From Flavobacterium sp. ENC (lineage in GTDB: Bacteria; Bacteroidota; Bacteroidia; Flavobacteriales; Flavobacteriaceae): a stretch of DNA of 64,000 bases. Position numbers and translations under genes: made by a program. The stretch is taken from assembly GCF_020991415.1 (NCBI RefSeq), contig NZ_JAJMOY010000011.1:1-64000 (forward strand), written 5' to 3'. Positions 16,769-24,652 of this stretch are shown piece after piece. Under the pieces are notes generated by a model. That model saw only the letters and a list, made by a program, of their open reading frames with translations. It was not told the origin of the DNA and searched no databases. Numbering within the stretch: position 1 is the first letter of the stretch; each line of letters starts with the position of its first letter.

Positions 16769-17597
16769 AACGCTTTAAATAATTAGTAAATAAAAACAAT
16801 CAGGCATTTGGCAAAACAGCACAATACCTAATTTATATAACATTTAATTATAGTATTTATTGCATCAGCGAACGGTGTATTTTAATTACAAACGGCATTA
16901 AAAAGGTTCGTTTTTGATTTTTTTGGGCTGTAGAATCCGCGTGATATTATTTAAAATTTACGTCTAAAAAGCGAAAATTGGAAGGTAAAATTAACGAATA
17001 TCAATTAAAACCCTACAGTTATAAATCGGTTTTGGAATTTAACTTTATGTCATTGTATTTTCGCATCAACAGAAATGAAGAGCGAATGATCCTCAGAAAA
17101 GCAGCTGACGAATGAGCTGGAAAAAAAATAAAATTCTGATAAGCAAAACGATTTTGTTTAAAGCAAAAAAGTGACAGGATGAAATGTTGAAATTATGCCG
17201 GATAACTATAAAAATACTAATGAAAAGTTTATGTTTTTGGAGAAATTAAAATTGTTTAGTATAAATCTAATGATGTTTTTTGTTTTATTGGCGACGGCAT
17301 AATTTTCTTTTTTATTGTCTCAGGTTTTCTGCTTGTTTTCTGATATTGGGGGGTATCAGTAACAGGCAGATTCCTGGTCAATATTTTGAAAGGATTAGTT
17401 TTAAAAATGCAGTGCGGTATCAGATTTTTTTTTTGCTCTTCTAAAAAATGATTTTTACAGGAATATAAAATGAAATTGCACGGATATTAATTAGCCCGCA
17501 GTTTTTGAAAATTCATTTTTTTACTAACTTAAAATAGTCCCGAAACTGTTTTTTTACAGTTTTATAAAATAGAAAATAATTTAAAAACTTTAATAAT
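16769..17597. other. Gap of 829 bases without a supported gene
   Basis: No credible ORF. It contains the 15-mer AAACCCTACAGTTAT at 17008-17022, which recurs exactly at 18323-18337 within the phased array, and an inverted repeat AAACTGT-N6-ACAGTTT at 17543-17562 just before the next gene. Both carry an ACAGTT core, as LytTR-type binding sites do. Confidence 0.5.
17543..17562. promoter_or_regulatory. Inverted repeat AAACTGT-N6-ACAGTTT upstream of the receiver-like gene
   Basis: A perfect 7-base inverted repeat with a spacer of six T, 36 bases before the ATG at 17598. The half site contains ACAGTT, like the array at 18289-18337. It could be an operator or a weak hairpin. Confidence 0.4.
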
Positions 17598-17957
17598 ATG
17601 AAAAATAACAAAGTATTGATTTATGACAATCAGCATGGTTTTTCAAGATTTTTAACTAAAGTGTTTGGAGAAGTTTATGACTTTGAAATATTTAAGAAAT
17701 TTGATACAACTTTCGATTTTGACAATTTAAAAAACGAATATTTGCTGGCTTTTTTCGTGATTTATTCTGAGAAAAACATATTTGATTTAATGAAAATTTA
17801 CAGGAAAGAAGTACCTCTGGTTGTTTGTACTTTTAATGAACAACTGCTGCATCAATTTGAAAGTATTACAGATATCAGTGTAATAAACACTTCCAAATGT
17901 AAACAGGAACTTATAAACGATTTCCAAATTTTCCTTTACACCTATGTTGAGGTCTGA
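17598..17957 (+). CDS. Small receiver-like protein, function unknown
   Basis: 119 residues, no signal peptide. The pattern KVLIYDNQHGFSRFLTKVF near the N-terminus, then LLAFFVIYS at about 50-58, PLVVCTF at about 74-80 and a C-terminal helix fits the alternating strand-helix order of a response-regulator receiver domain, but the phospho-acceptor Asp and the paired acidic residues are not convincingly present. It may be a pseudo-receiver. No DNA-binding domain follows. It lies upstream of an orphan LytTR regulator and shares an ACAGTT-containing upstream element with that regulator's array. Confidence 0.6.
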   Translation: MKNNKVLIYDNQHGFSRFLTKVFGEVYDFEIFKKFDTTFDFDNLKNEYLLAFFVIYSEKNIFDLMKIYRKEVPLVVCTFNEQLLHQFESITDISVINTSKCKQELINDFQIFLYTYVEV

Positions 17958-18057
17958 GAATTAGAAAATCTTTTAGGAATAGTAATAAAATATTCCGGAG
18001 AAAAAAATGTTTTAATTATGATGATTAACCGGCCCTGCTTTTGAAATAGCAGAAGGT

Positions 18058-18150
18058 CTCTTTAAGGAGGATTCTCTTTATGTAATGATGTAAGTAAGTT
18101 GTGGTATTCTTACGAAGACAGCATTGCATAAGAGACATCCTCTTTATTAT
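18058..18150. repeat. Imperfect inverted repeat, about 93 bases
   Basis: The left arm (18058-18098) and the reverse complement of the right arm (18107-18150) share GAGGAT, TCTCTT, ATGnAATGnTG and TAAG with small gaps. The structure could be a folded RNA or a decayed miniature transposable element. Confidence 0.5.
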
Positions 18151-18288
18151 TTTATAACAATTTTATGCCGTTTCCGTAACGATCATTCCCGGAATTTGAA
18201 ATCTTCATAACGCTGCATTCTGGAATCCAATTCAATAAAGAATAGCGAGGGGCAGAAATGCGTTTAAAATAGCACATCCAAAATTTTC

Positions 18289-18337
18289 CAGTTATAAAAA
18301 AAAAATGTTCAGTTATAAACTGAAACCCTACAGTTAT
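18289..18337 (+). promoter_or_regulatory. Three CAGTTAT repeats phased at exactly 21 bases
   Basis: CAGTTAT begins at 18289, 18310 and 18331. Two helical turns of spacing is the arrangement of direct repeats bound by LytTR-domain regulators such as AgrA, and the core resembles their ACAGTTAAG-type site. A LytTR response regulator gene starts 500 bases downstream. Confidence 0.6.
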
Positions 18338-18386
18338 TACTTATTTGAGATTAGATATTTATTTGGTGGTTTCTTTGCAAAAAAAT

Positions 18387-18496
18387 ATACTAAGAAAAGA
18401 TTTTTCTGTGCATTCCTGCTTTTTGTATCTCCGCAATGTTCTGATGGATAATTCTTTTTGCAGAGGACAAATAACAGAAAAACAGAATCTTAGTAT
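18387..18496 (+). ncRNA. Candidate structured RNA or 5' leader hairpin
   Basis: Two 23-base arms, 18387-18409 and 18474-18496, pair as 9 base pairs (ATACTAAGA with TCTTAGTAT), a symmetric 5-base internal loop, and 9 more base pairs (TTTTTCTGT with ACAGAAAAA). A poly-T tract follows about 25 bases later. It starts 50 bases after the phased array, where a transcript driven by that array would begin. Confidence 0.35.
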
Positions 18497-18583
18497 GCTG
18501 ACGCTGTAAATTGTGAGCAGTTTTTTTTTTATGCTGCTAAGATAAAATATTTAAGAGTTTTTAATAAAAACGAACACCTCCGA

Positions 18584-18841
18584 ATGATAAGAAGCAACTA
18601 TATTCTCTTTCTGTCTTTTATTTTACTCTTTTTACTCCCTCAACAGGGATATGGCAAGTCTGACTTAAATTTCGAATCAATTGACTGTGTAATTGAAGGA
18701 CATCAGAAAGATCGGCATTTATGGTGTAAAGCGCGGCTTTTGATGCACAATACCAGTGATCTGAATACTTTTACGATCTTGTCAAGGCCGGATTTTGAAG
18801 GAACTAAAATTGAATTTAAATACACGGTAAAAAATGTATAA
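18584..18841 (+). CDS. Small secreted protein overlapping the LytTR regulator gene
   Basis: 85 residues. A hydrophobic N-terminal signal peptide (residues 6-24, cleavage near GYGKS) precedes a short charged mature part with two Cys (CVIEGHQKDRHLWC). I do not recognise the family. Its stop codon overlaps the start of the LytTR regulator gene by 8 bases, which implies translational coupling. The place usually held by a sensor kinase is thus taken by this small exported protein; it might be a kinase remnant or an independent signal protein. Confidence 0.6.
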   Translation: MIRSNYILFLSFILLFLLPQQGYGKSDLNFESIDCVIEGHQKDRHLWCKARLLMHNTSDLNTFTILSRPDFEGTKIEFKYTVKNV

Positions 18842-19535
18842 TGTAGCCATAATAGAAGATGAAGTAGCAGCAGCGGCAGCTTTGGAAAAGATGATTTCTA
18901 TTGTAGAGCCCGAGTTTAAAATCTGCGCCAAAATCCCAAGTATTTTCGAAAGTCTTACTTTTTTTAAGGATGCCAATGTAGATATTGTTTTTATGGATGT
19001 GCAGCTGGCGGATGGAAATTGTTTTGAATTACTATCAAAAATACGCTGTATTAATTTTGCTGTTATTTTCACTACTGCTTACGACAATCACGCCATAAAA
19101 GCCTTTAAATTTAATGCAGTTGATTATATTTTAAAACCGATTGATCCTAAAGAACTTGCGAAAGCAATAGACAAGGCAAAAGAAAAATTAAGCAACCGTG
19201 TGCTCATTGATTTTTTTTTAAGTAACAAAAATCTCGATAAACCGCGCCTGGCTCTCATGGTTTTGAATGAGAAGCTTTATGTCAATATTGAAGATATTAT
19301 CAGGCTCGAGGCAGACAGTGCCTATACGAAGTTTGTTTTAAAAGACAGGTCTTTTACAGTGTCTAAAAACATGAAATATTATGAAGATTTATTACAAGGT
19401 TATAATTTTATAAGAGTTCATAATTCGCATCTGGTGTCTAAAAATGAAATAGCCTCAAGGAAATTAGGTGCTCTGAAAATGAGCAACGGAGATGTGATTC
19501 CCGTATCGGTAAGGAGAAGATTTTTGCTGAAGTAA
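18834..19535 (+). CDS. LytTR-family response regulator
   Basis: 233 residues. Receiver domain at 1-120 with acidic pocket IIEDE (6-10), phospho-acceptor Asp55 in FMDVQL, TTAY (about 79-82) and LKPID (about 100-104). A LytTR DNA-binding domain fills about 135-233 (ADSAYTKFVLKDRSFTVSKNMKYYE and the typical FIRVHNSHLVSKNEI). Such proteins bind direct repeats about 21 bases apart. The upstream array at 18289-18337 is a good candidate target, so the gene may regulate its own transcript. No LytS-type histidine kinase is encoded in the window, so it is an orphan here. Confidence 0.93.
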   Translation: MYNVAIIEDEVAAAAALEKMISIVEPEFKICAKIPSIFESLTFFKDANVDIVFMDVQLADGNCFELLSKIRCINFAVIFTTAYDNHAIKAFKFNAVDYILKPIDPKELAKAIDKAKEKLSNRVLIDFFLSNKNLDKPRLALMVLNEKLYVNIEDIIRLEADSAYTKFVLKDRSFTVSKNMKYYEDLLQGYNFIRVHNSHLVSKNEIASRKLGALKMSNGDVIPVSVRRRFLLK

Positions 19536-19597
19536 AATAGCCGATTTTATGTCAAAACAAATACAGAGCGAGTGTATGTTGTTGTATAATTTCATTA

Positions 19598-19605
19598 TAT
19601 TTTTG
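19598..19605 (+). promoter_or_regulatory. Putative -7 element of the AraC-family gene
   Basis: TATTTTTG matches TAnnTTTG, 20 bases before the ATG. The -33 side has only GTTGTTG at 19578-19584, slightly too close, so the promoter is plausible but not strong. Confidence 0.35.
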
Positions 19606-19624
19606 TAAAAATTTATTATACAGT

Positions 19625-20473
19625 ATGAAACGTTTTAATAGTTATCATTCTTTAAATGTGTTTCGACTGGAGCTTGACCAGTGGGAATTTCCGGTTCATA
19701 AGCATAATTGCTATGAATTTATTTTTGTTGAAAAGGGAAGCGGGAACCATTTTTTGAATGAGGGATCTTTTCCCTATAAAGAAGGGGATGCTTTTTTATT
19801 AAGACCTGAAGATTCCCATTATTTCAGTCTGGAAGAGAAAACCCACTTTATATTTATCAAGTTTACGGAACAACTTTTTATTGAAAAATTAGAAGGAGGA
19901 AAAACGGCAAAATGGATGGAGGTTATCAAAACCCTGCTACAAAACGCATCTTCGGTAAGCGGTAGTTTAATAGAGGATGTCGAGGATAAAAAACATCTTA
20001 ATTATTTATTACAGATTTTAGTAATTGAATTTAAGAAAACCTGCACCTACAGCCGCGAGTTGGTGATTGAACTTTTTGGTGCAGTAATGATGATGCTCGC
20101 CAGAAGTCATTCAACTACGGCATATGGCGAAAAATGTCCGGGCAATACAGAACTGGATAAACTCAATCAGATACTGGGCTATCTGCGGCTGTATGCCCTG
20201 GATGCTGAAAAAATGCGCGTCGAAAACATTGCAAAACATTTTGTAATGTCGCCCAATTATATCAGTATTTATGTGAAAAAACACAGTGGGGTTTCGATTC
20301 AGCAGCACATTATCCAAACTAAGCTGCGATCGGCAGATCAATTACTAAAAAACAGCCGCCTGAACATTAATGAAATAGCAATGAAATTAGGTTTTACAGA
20401 TGCAAGTCATTTCAATAAACTGTATAAAAAATACAGAGGTATAAGCCCCGGTATGGCCTATCCGTCCAGTTAG
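19625..20473 (+). CDS. AraC-family regulator with cupin sensor
   Basis: 282 residues. The N-terminal half (about 15-85) is a cupin: FPVHKHNCYEFIFVEKG, then EGDAFLLRPEDSHYF. The C-terminal 100 residues form the double helix-turn-helix of AraC/XylS regulators (VENIAKHFVMSPNYISIYVKKHSG and INEIAMKLGFTDASHFNKLYKKYRGISP read in parts). It lies 162 bases upstream of the deacetylase operon in the same direction and is the likely regulator of it. Small sugars or aromatic compounds are common ligands of the family; the ligand here is unknown. Confidence 0.93.
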   Translation: MKRFNSYHSLNVFRLELDQWEFPVHKHNCYEFIFVEKGSGNHFLNEGSFPYKEGDAFLLRPEDSHYFSLEEKTHFIFIKFTEQLFIEKLEGGKTAKWMEVIKTLLQNASSVSGSLIEDVEDKKHLNYLLQILVIEFKKTCTYSRELVIELFGAVMMMLARSHSTTAYGEKCPGNTELDKLNQILGYLRLYALDAEKMRVENIAKHFVMSPNYISIYVKKHSGVSIQQHIIQTKLRSADQLLKNSRLNINEIAMKLGFTDASHFNKLYKKYRGISPGMAYPSS

Positions 20474-20603
20474 GAGTCTGGAAGAAAAGGGGGTTTCATG
20501 AATTTATTTTGAAGCTTTTTATTTTAAGACTTATTGCAATTCAGAAAATTGATTTTTACAAAATAACAATTGATTTATACCTTAATGGCTGACTGCGCAG
20601 TTT

Positions 20604-20611
20604 TAACTTTG
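20604..20611 (+). promoter_or_regulatory. Putative -7 element of the deacetylase operon
   Basis: TAACTTTG matches TAnnTTTG, 25 bases before the ATG at 20636. No good -33 element is seen at the right distance, which fits an activator-dependent promoter. Confidence 0.35.
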
Positions 20612-20635
20612 TCTTACAAATAAAAAAATAGAAAA

Positions 20636-21586
20636 ATGAAAAAATACGTATCTGTAAGAGGGATGTTAGCAATGGTTCTGTTGTTAGCTTCCGGTAAAGG
20701 AATCGCCCAGACAGCACAAAAGTCTAAAAGTTACTGGCCTAATGGCGCTCAGTTAGTAATTTCAGTATCGATGCAATTTGAAACAGGAGGACAGCCGGAA
20801 GGTGCCGAAAGTCCTTTTTCAGGAAATCCATTACCCAAAGGACAGCCTGATTTAGCTGCTGACAGCTGGTTCCGTTATGGAGGAAAAGAGGGCGTCTACC
20901 GTATGCTTGATCTATGGAAAAAATACGATATCAAAGTAACTTCTCATGTTGTTGGGCAGGCAGCGGTAAAATATCCGGAAGTAGCAAAAGCAATTGCCGA
21001 TCAGGGGCATGAGATTGCAGCACACGGTATGACATGGGACAACCAATGGAATAAAAGTTATGCTGATGAACTGGCCTTTGTAAAAAAAGGTATTGATACT
21101 GTCGAAGCCATTACAGGAAAAAGAGGGCTGGGGTACAATAGTAATTGGTTGAGAAGAGGTCCAAATACCTTAAAAGTGCTTGAGGAACTTGGTTTTTTAT
21201 ACCATATAGATGATCTGAGCCATGATGAACCCTTTATCACGATGGTAAACGGAAAAAGATTTGTTGTTATTCCATACACACTTCGAAACAATGATATCGT
21301 AAATATTGAAGGCAAACACTGGAGCCCGGATCAATTTTTAAATCAGTTAAAATTAGAATTTGACCAGCTGTACAAAGAAGGTGCCACGAAAAGAAGAATG
21401 ATGTCCGTTAGTTTTCATGACCGTATCGGAGGATCTCCGGCTGTGGTAAACGTAATGGAACAGTTTATAAAGTATACCAAAACGAAATCGGGTGTAGTTT
21501 ACATGCGAAAAGATGATATTGCCAGGCTGGTACAGAATGACCCAAATACCCCAATCGATAATTCAGAGGCGCAATACAATAAATAA
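20636..21586 (+). CDS. Exported polysaccharide deacetylase family protein
   Basis: 316 residues with a signal peptide (1-25, ending GIAQ). The NodB-homology fold is indicated by LVISVSMQFETGG (39-52), the conserved GHEIAAHGM (124-132) and SFHDRIGG late in the chain. The pattern is closest to the PuuE/allantoinase-like branch, in which the first metal Asp pair of NodB is changed (SMQFE here), so hydrolase activity on a carbohydrate or amide is likely but the substrate is unknown. First gene of an apparent operon with a small membrane protein and an ABM monooxygenase, preceded by an AraC regulator. Confidence 0.85.
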   Translation: MKKYVSVRGMLAMVLLLASGKGIAQTAQKSKSYWPNGAQLVISVSMQFETGGQPEGAESPFSGNPLPKGQPDLAADSWFRYGGKEGVYRMLDLWKKYDIKVTSHVVGQAAVKYPEVAKAIADQGHEIAAHGMTWDNQWNKSYADELAFVKKGIDTVEAITGKRGLGYNSNWLRRGPNTLKVLEELGFLYHIDDLSHDEPFITMVNGKRFVVIPYTLRNNDIVNIEGKHWSPDQFLNQLKLEFDQLYKEGATKRRMMSVSFHDRIGGSPAVVNVMEQFIKYTKTKSGVVYMRKDDIARLVQNDPNTPIDNSEAQYNK

Positions 21587-21619
21587 TTGGATCACTTTTA
21601 AATTTTAAAAACAGAATCC

Positions 21620-21967
21620 ATGTTTAAAATCTTTAAGTTAACAAGTATACTAGCTGTTACCAGCTCAGTAATTATCGGTATTGTTTTTATCGTTGATTTA
21701 GTAATGGCGGGTTACGAAACTAAATTTCTACTAATAAATTTATTTTTCATAGCAATAGCATCGCTTTTAGTCTGGTTTTGGATTACGCTTAACCAAAAGA
21801 TTTCTACTGTTTATGGACTAAATCAGGAGCAGCACATTGGCTTAAAATACTGGCCTTCTATTTTCAGCTGCCTGATTTTACTGGCAATTGTTTACACCAT
21901 AGTCAGTATCATTTGCTGTTATGCTTTGATAGACAGGCTGATAGGCGGAACAGCACTTTTAGGATAA
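21620..21967 (+). CDS. Small integral membrane protein
   Basis: 115 residues with three or four hydrophobic segments (about 8-30, 36-56, 72-95 and a short C-terminal one). No catalytic motif or known family. It lies 33 bases after the deacetylase gene and 18 bases before the ABM gene, so it is almost certainly part of the same transcript. Confidence 0.75.
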   Translation: MFKIFKLTSILAVTSSVIIGIVFIVDLVMAGYETKFLLINLFFIAIASLLVWFWITLNQKISTVYGLNQEQHIGLKYWPSIFSCLILLAIVYTIVSIICCYALIDRLIGGTALLG

Positions 21968-21985
21968 AAAATAAAATAAATAATC

Positions 21986-22285
21986 ATGACAAATACATTT
22001 AGGGCCATTGCCCATTTAAAAGCAAAAACCGATAAGAAACAGGCATTAAAAGAGGCCCTGCTGGCTTTAATAGCACCTACCAGAAATGAACCGGGATGTC
22101 TGGAGTACATACTTTATGAGGATCATGTCACCGCCGGAATTTTTTACATGATTGAAGAATTTGAAAATGAAGCAGCATTTGCTGCACATATCCAATCGGA
22201 TCATTTTCAGAATTTCGCAAAAATGACAGATGAACTGTTAGTCGATCCGGTAAATGTGGTTCGTATGAATCGGGTTTCTAATTGA
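21986..22285 (+). CDS. Antibiotic biosynthesis monooxygenase (ABM) domain protein
   Basis: 99 residues, the full length of a single ABM domain: FRAIAHLKAKTDKKQALKEAL, the conserved NEPGCLEYILYED (31-43) and the His-containing FAAHIQSDHFQNF (about 66-78). Relatives such as YgiN act on quinones or other small aromatic compounds without a cofactor. Last gene of the deacetylase operon, followed by a terminator. Confidence 0.9.
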   Translation: MTNTFRAIAHLKAKTDKKQALKEALLALIAPTRNEPGCLEYILYEDHVTAGIFYMIEEFENEAAFAAHIQSDHFQNFAKMTDELLVDPVNVVRMNRVSN

Positions 22286-22344
22286 TATATCACAGTTGGT
22301 AATTGAACTCAAGCGAATAGCTTAGCTAAAACCTATTTCTTTTT

Positions 22345-22387
22345 AGTTGATTAAGCCATAAAAATAAGACTTAATCAACTTTTTTTG
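22345..22387 (+). terminator. Terminator of the deacetylase operon
   Basis: Perfect 11-base inverted repeat AGTTGATTAAG / CTTAATCAACT with a 14-base loop, followed by seven T. Confidence 0.85.
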
Positions 22388-22570
22388 ATACATTTGCGGG
22401 TTATTACTCTCACGTAACTCTGCAAAATGCTTTTGGCTTTTTTTATTACTATTAAGTTTTAGTACTAAAAAAATAGCTTTTAATATTTTAAAGTAAGAAT
22501 GAAAAGGTTCTTAATACAACCACAATAGTATATAAATTCTGAAATCACAGAAAAACGGCATGGGCAATTT

Positions 22571-22578
22571 TACATTTG
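22571..22578 (+). promoter_or_regulatory. -7 element upstream of fabH
   Basis: TACATTTG matches TAnnTTTG and lies 36 bases before the ATG at 22615. It overlaps the in-frame TTG at 22576, which argues against that TTG as the start. The -33 element is not obvious. Confidence 0.5.
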
Positions 22579-22614
22579 CAGACTTCTGCAATAAAAAAAC
22601 AACATTCGTTAGCA

Positions 22615-23604
22615 ATGACAAAAAATAATTTAGCGGCCATTACTGCCGTAGGTGGCTATGTTCCGGGTACTGTACTTGATAATTACCAAATTGAAAAAAT
22701 GGTCGATACATCCAATGAATGGATTGTATCGCGAACCGGAATAAAAGAAAGACGTATTTTGACGGATCCTGAAAAAGCAACTTCAGACATGGCCATAGAA
22801 GCTATAAATGACCTTTTGAAGAACTCCGGTACCGATCCTTCGGAAATTGACTGTTTAATACTGGCAACCGCAACACCTGATAAATTACTCGCCCCAACTG
22901 CTCCCGTAGTATGCCATAAAGCAGGACTTACAAATGCCTGGGGTTTCGATCTTAACGGAGCCTGTAGTGGTTTTTTATATTCTTTATCAACGGCTGCGTC
23001 TTTAATAGAATCAGGAAGACATAAAAAAATAATTGTGGTTGGTGTAGATACCATGAGCAGGATTATAGATTATACAGACCGAAATACCTGTATTTTGTTT
23101 GGAGATGGTGCCGGCGCCATATTGCTGGAACCGTCTGAAAATAACGGCTTAAAAGATTTTGTATTAAAAACAAACGGAATGGGAAGTGAGTTCCTGTCTG
23201 TTTCAGGAGGAGGTTCTCTTAAACCTTTTCATAAAGACACCATAGAAAACCGTGAGCAATTTGTAAAACAGGATGGAAAGACCGTTTTCAAACATGCTAT
23301 AGAAAGCATGACGAGCACCTGCACTGAAATTCTGGACCGTAATGATTTGGCGGTAGAAGATATTGACTGGGTGATACCCCATCAGGCCAATATCCGAATC
23401 ATAAATGCAGTAGCCAATAACTTAAACGTACCCATGGAAAAAGTAAAGGTAAATATAGAGCGCTATGGCAATACAACCGCTGCGACGATACCTTTATGCT
23501 TGTGGGATTTTCAAAATGATTTCAAATCAGGAGACCGATTATTGCTTACCGCATTCGGTGCCGGGTTTACATTTGGAAGCTGCTACCTGACCTGGGGCAA
23601 ATAA
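22615..23604 (+). CDS. fabH: 3-oxoacyl-ACP synthase III (FabH)
   Basis: Cytoplasmic ketoacyl-ACP synthase III, 329 residues from ATG 22615. It condenses an acyl-CoA primer with malonyl-ACP to begin fatty-acid elongation. The catalytic triad is complete: Cys117 (NGACSGF), His256 (PHQAN) and Asn286 (RYGNTTAA). The EWIVSRTGIKERR segment (35-47) is a family signature. It stands alone between terminators, away from any fatty-acid gene cluster, so it may be a second FabH copy or an enzyme of a specialised lipid pathway. Confidence 0.93.
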   Translation: MTKNNLAAITAVGGYVPGTVLDNYQIEKMVDTSNEWIVSRTGIKERRILTDPEKATSDMAIEAINDLLKNSGTDPSEIDCLILATATPDKLLAPTAPVVCHKAGLTNAWGFDLNGACSGFLYSLSTAASLIESGRHKKIIVVGVDTMSRIIDYTDRNTCILFGDGAGAILLEPSENNGLKDFVLKTNGMGSEFLSVSGGGSLKPFHKDTIENREQFVKQDGKTVFKHAIESMTSTCTEILDRNDLAVEDIDWVIPHQANIRIINAVANNLNVPMEKVKVNIERYGNTTAATIPLCLWDFQNDFKSGDRLLLTAFGAGFTFGSCYLTWGK

Positions 23605-23982
23605 AATAATAATAGTTACCAAAATGGGCATTCATAATTTTTTATGAGTGCCCATTTTTTTTATCGATACTTTTCACAGCGCAGATTTTAAGGAACTGGC
23701 CAAATTTTATTTTTTAGCGTAAGTTTATTCTTTCTCCGCCGCCACATTGGGATAACATCGGGTGCCAAATGTTAATAATATGTTTAGTAACAGTGCTGTT
23801 TTATTAATGTAAACGTAACCTTTTTGACCTACCCTCAGCGCTAATTTTGGAGACATATTATAAGAACCCAATACTTGTATATATGTCGTTTTTTAGAGTA
23901 AGAATACATCGCGGAAAAACAACTGAATTCCGTTTTTCAGAAAACACCGTCTATTTGGCAACTGCTGCAAAAGTGATGTATT
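23605..23982. other. Gap of 378 bases upstream of the first sigma factor gene
   Basis: Holds the fabH terminator, then no gene. A small hairpin (GAAAAAC 23914-23920 with GTTTTTC 23932-23938) lies before the sigma gene. No clear promoter consensus. Confidence 0.5.
23622..23661 (+). terminator. Terminator of fabH
   Basis: Inverted repeat AAATGGGCATTCATAA / TTATGAGTGCCCATTT (one G-U pair) with a short loop of T, followed by a T tract. Confidence 0.85.
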
Positions 23983-24540
23983 ATGTATAAAAAATACAGT
24001 GACGAAGAACTTGTTTCACTTTTGAAACAAGGGAAAGACAGAGCTTTTGATGAGTTGTATTTCCGATACAGGGATGTACTGGTCCGCTTTGTTTACCAGC
24101 GAATGAAATCGATTCCAATTTCAGAAGAGATTGTTCAGGAAGTTTTTACAACTATCTGGGAGCGACGTAAGACGCTAGTCATTCAGAAAAAGTTTTCGGC
24201 CTATATGTATACTTCCGTGCGTTATGTAACGCTGGATTACATCAGGTCCAATATGGTGAATGACCAATATATTAAAGAAGTTTCCGATCGTAATTCTTCT
24301 ATAGAAGAAAGTAATAATACTACCGAAGAATCTATCTATCATGATGAACTTCAGGAAGCTTTAGACAAAGCGACTTCCTTACTGCCTAAAAAAGCCAAAG
24401 AGGTTTTTATCCTGAGCCGTTTCAAACAATATTCCAACAAAGAAATAGCAGAAGAACTCAATGTCTCGCATGAGACCGTGAAATATCATATCAGCTATGC
24501 TTTGAAATTCATGCGACTTTATTTGGGTGATTTTAACTAA
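23983..24540 (+). CDS. ECF sigma factor (first set)
   Basis: 185-residue sigma-70 family factor of the Bacteroidota FecI-like ECF type. Region 2 is at about 20-65 (DELYFRYRDVLVRFVYQRM, IVQEVFTTIWERR) and region 4 at about 130-180 (LPKKAKEVFILSRFKQYSNKEIAEELNVSHETVKYHI in parts). It is followed by its anti-sigma factor and a SusC/SusD pair, so it probably switches on that uptake locus when its substrate is bound at the outer membrane. Confidence 0.95.
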   Translation: MYKKYSDEELVSLLKQGKDRAFDELYFRYRDVLVRFVYQRMKSIPISEEIVQEVFTTIWERRKTLVIQKKFSAYMYTSVRYVTLDYIRSNMVNDQYIKEVSDRNSSIEESNNTTEESIYHDELQEALDKATSLLPKKAKEVFILSRFKQYSNKEIAEELNVSHETVKYHISYALKFMRLYLGDFN

Positions 24541-24652
24541 AATAAGATTTCAACTCCCAGCCCTCTTTATTTTCTTAACAAAAGCGTAACCTGGAGCACC
24601 TACCTGAAACCGGAATTCCCGAGACTTATTATTAAAGCTATAAAAAATTATA

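Larger units (their letters stand above)
17958..18583. other. Gap of 626 bases rich in inverted and phased repeats
   Basis: No protein-coding ORF. It holds an imperfect hairpin (18058-18150), the phased CAGTTAT array (18289-18337), a long-arm hairpin (18387-18496) and a poly-T tract (about 18521-18531). This looks like a regulatory or RNA-coding stretch. Confidence 0.6.
22286..22614. other. Gap of 329 bases: terminator and fabH promoter region
   Basis: Contains the terminator at 22345-22387 and the -7 element of fabH at 22571-22578. Nothing else is seen. Confidence 0.6.

Noticed and set aside
22576..22614. TTG start giving a longer FabH
   Set aside because: The TTG overlaps a TAnnTTTG -7 element, and family members begin near the ATG at 22615.
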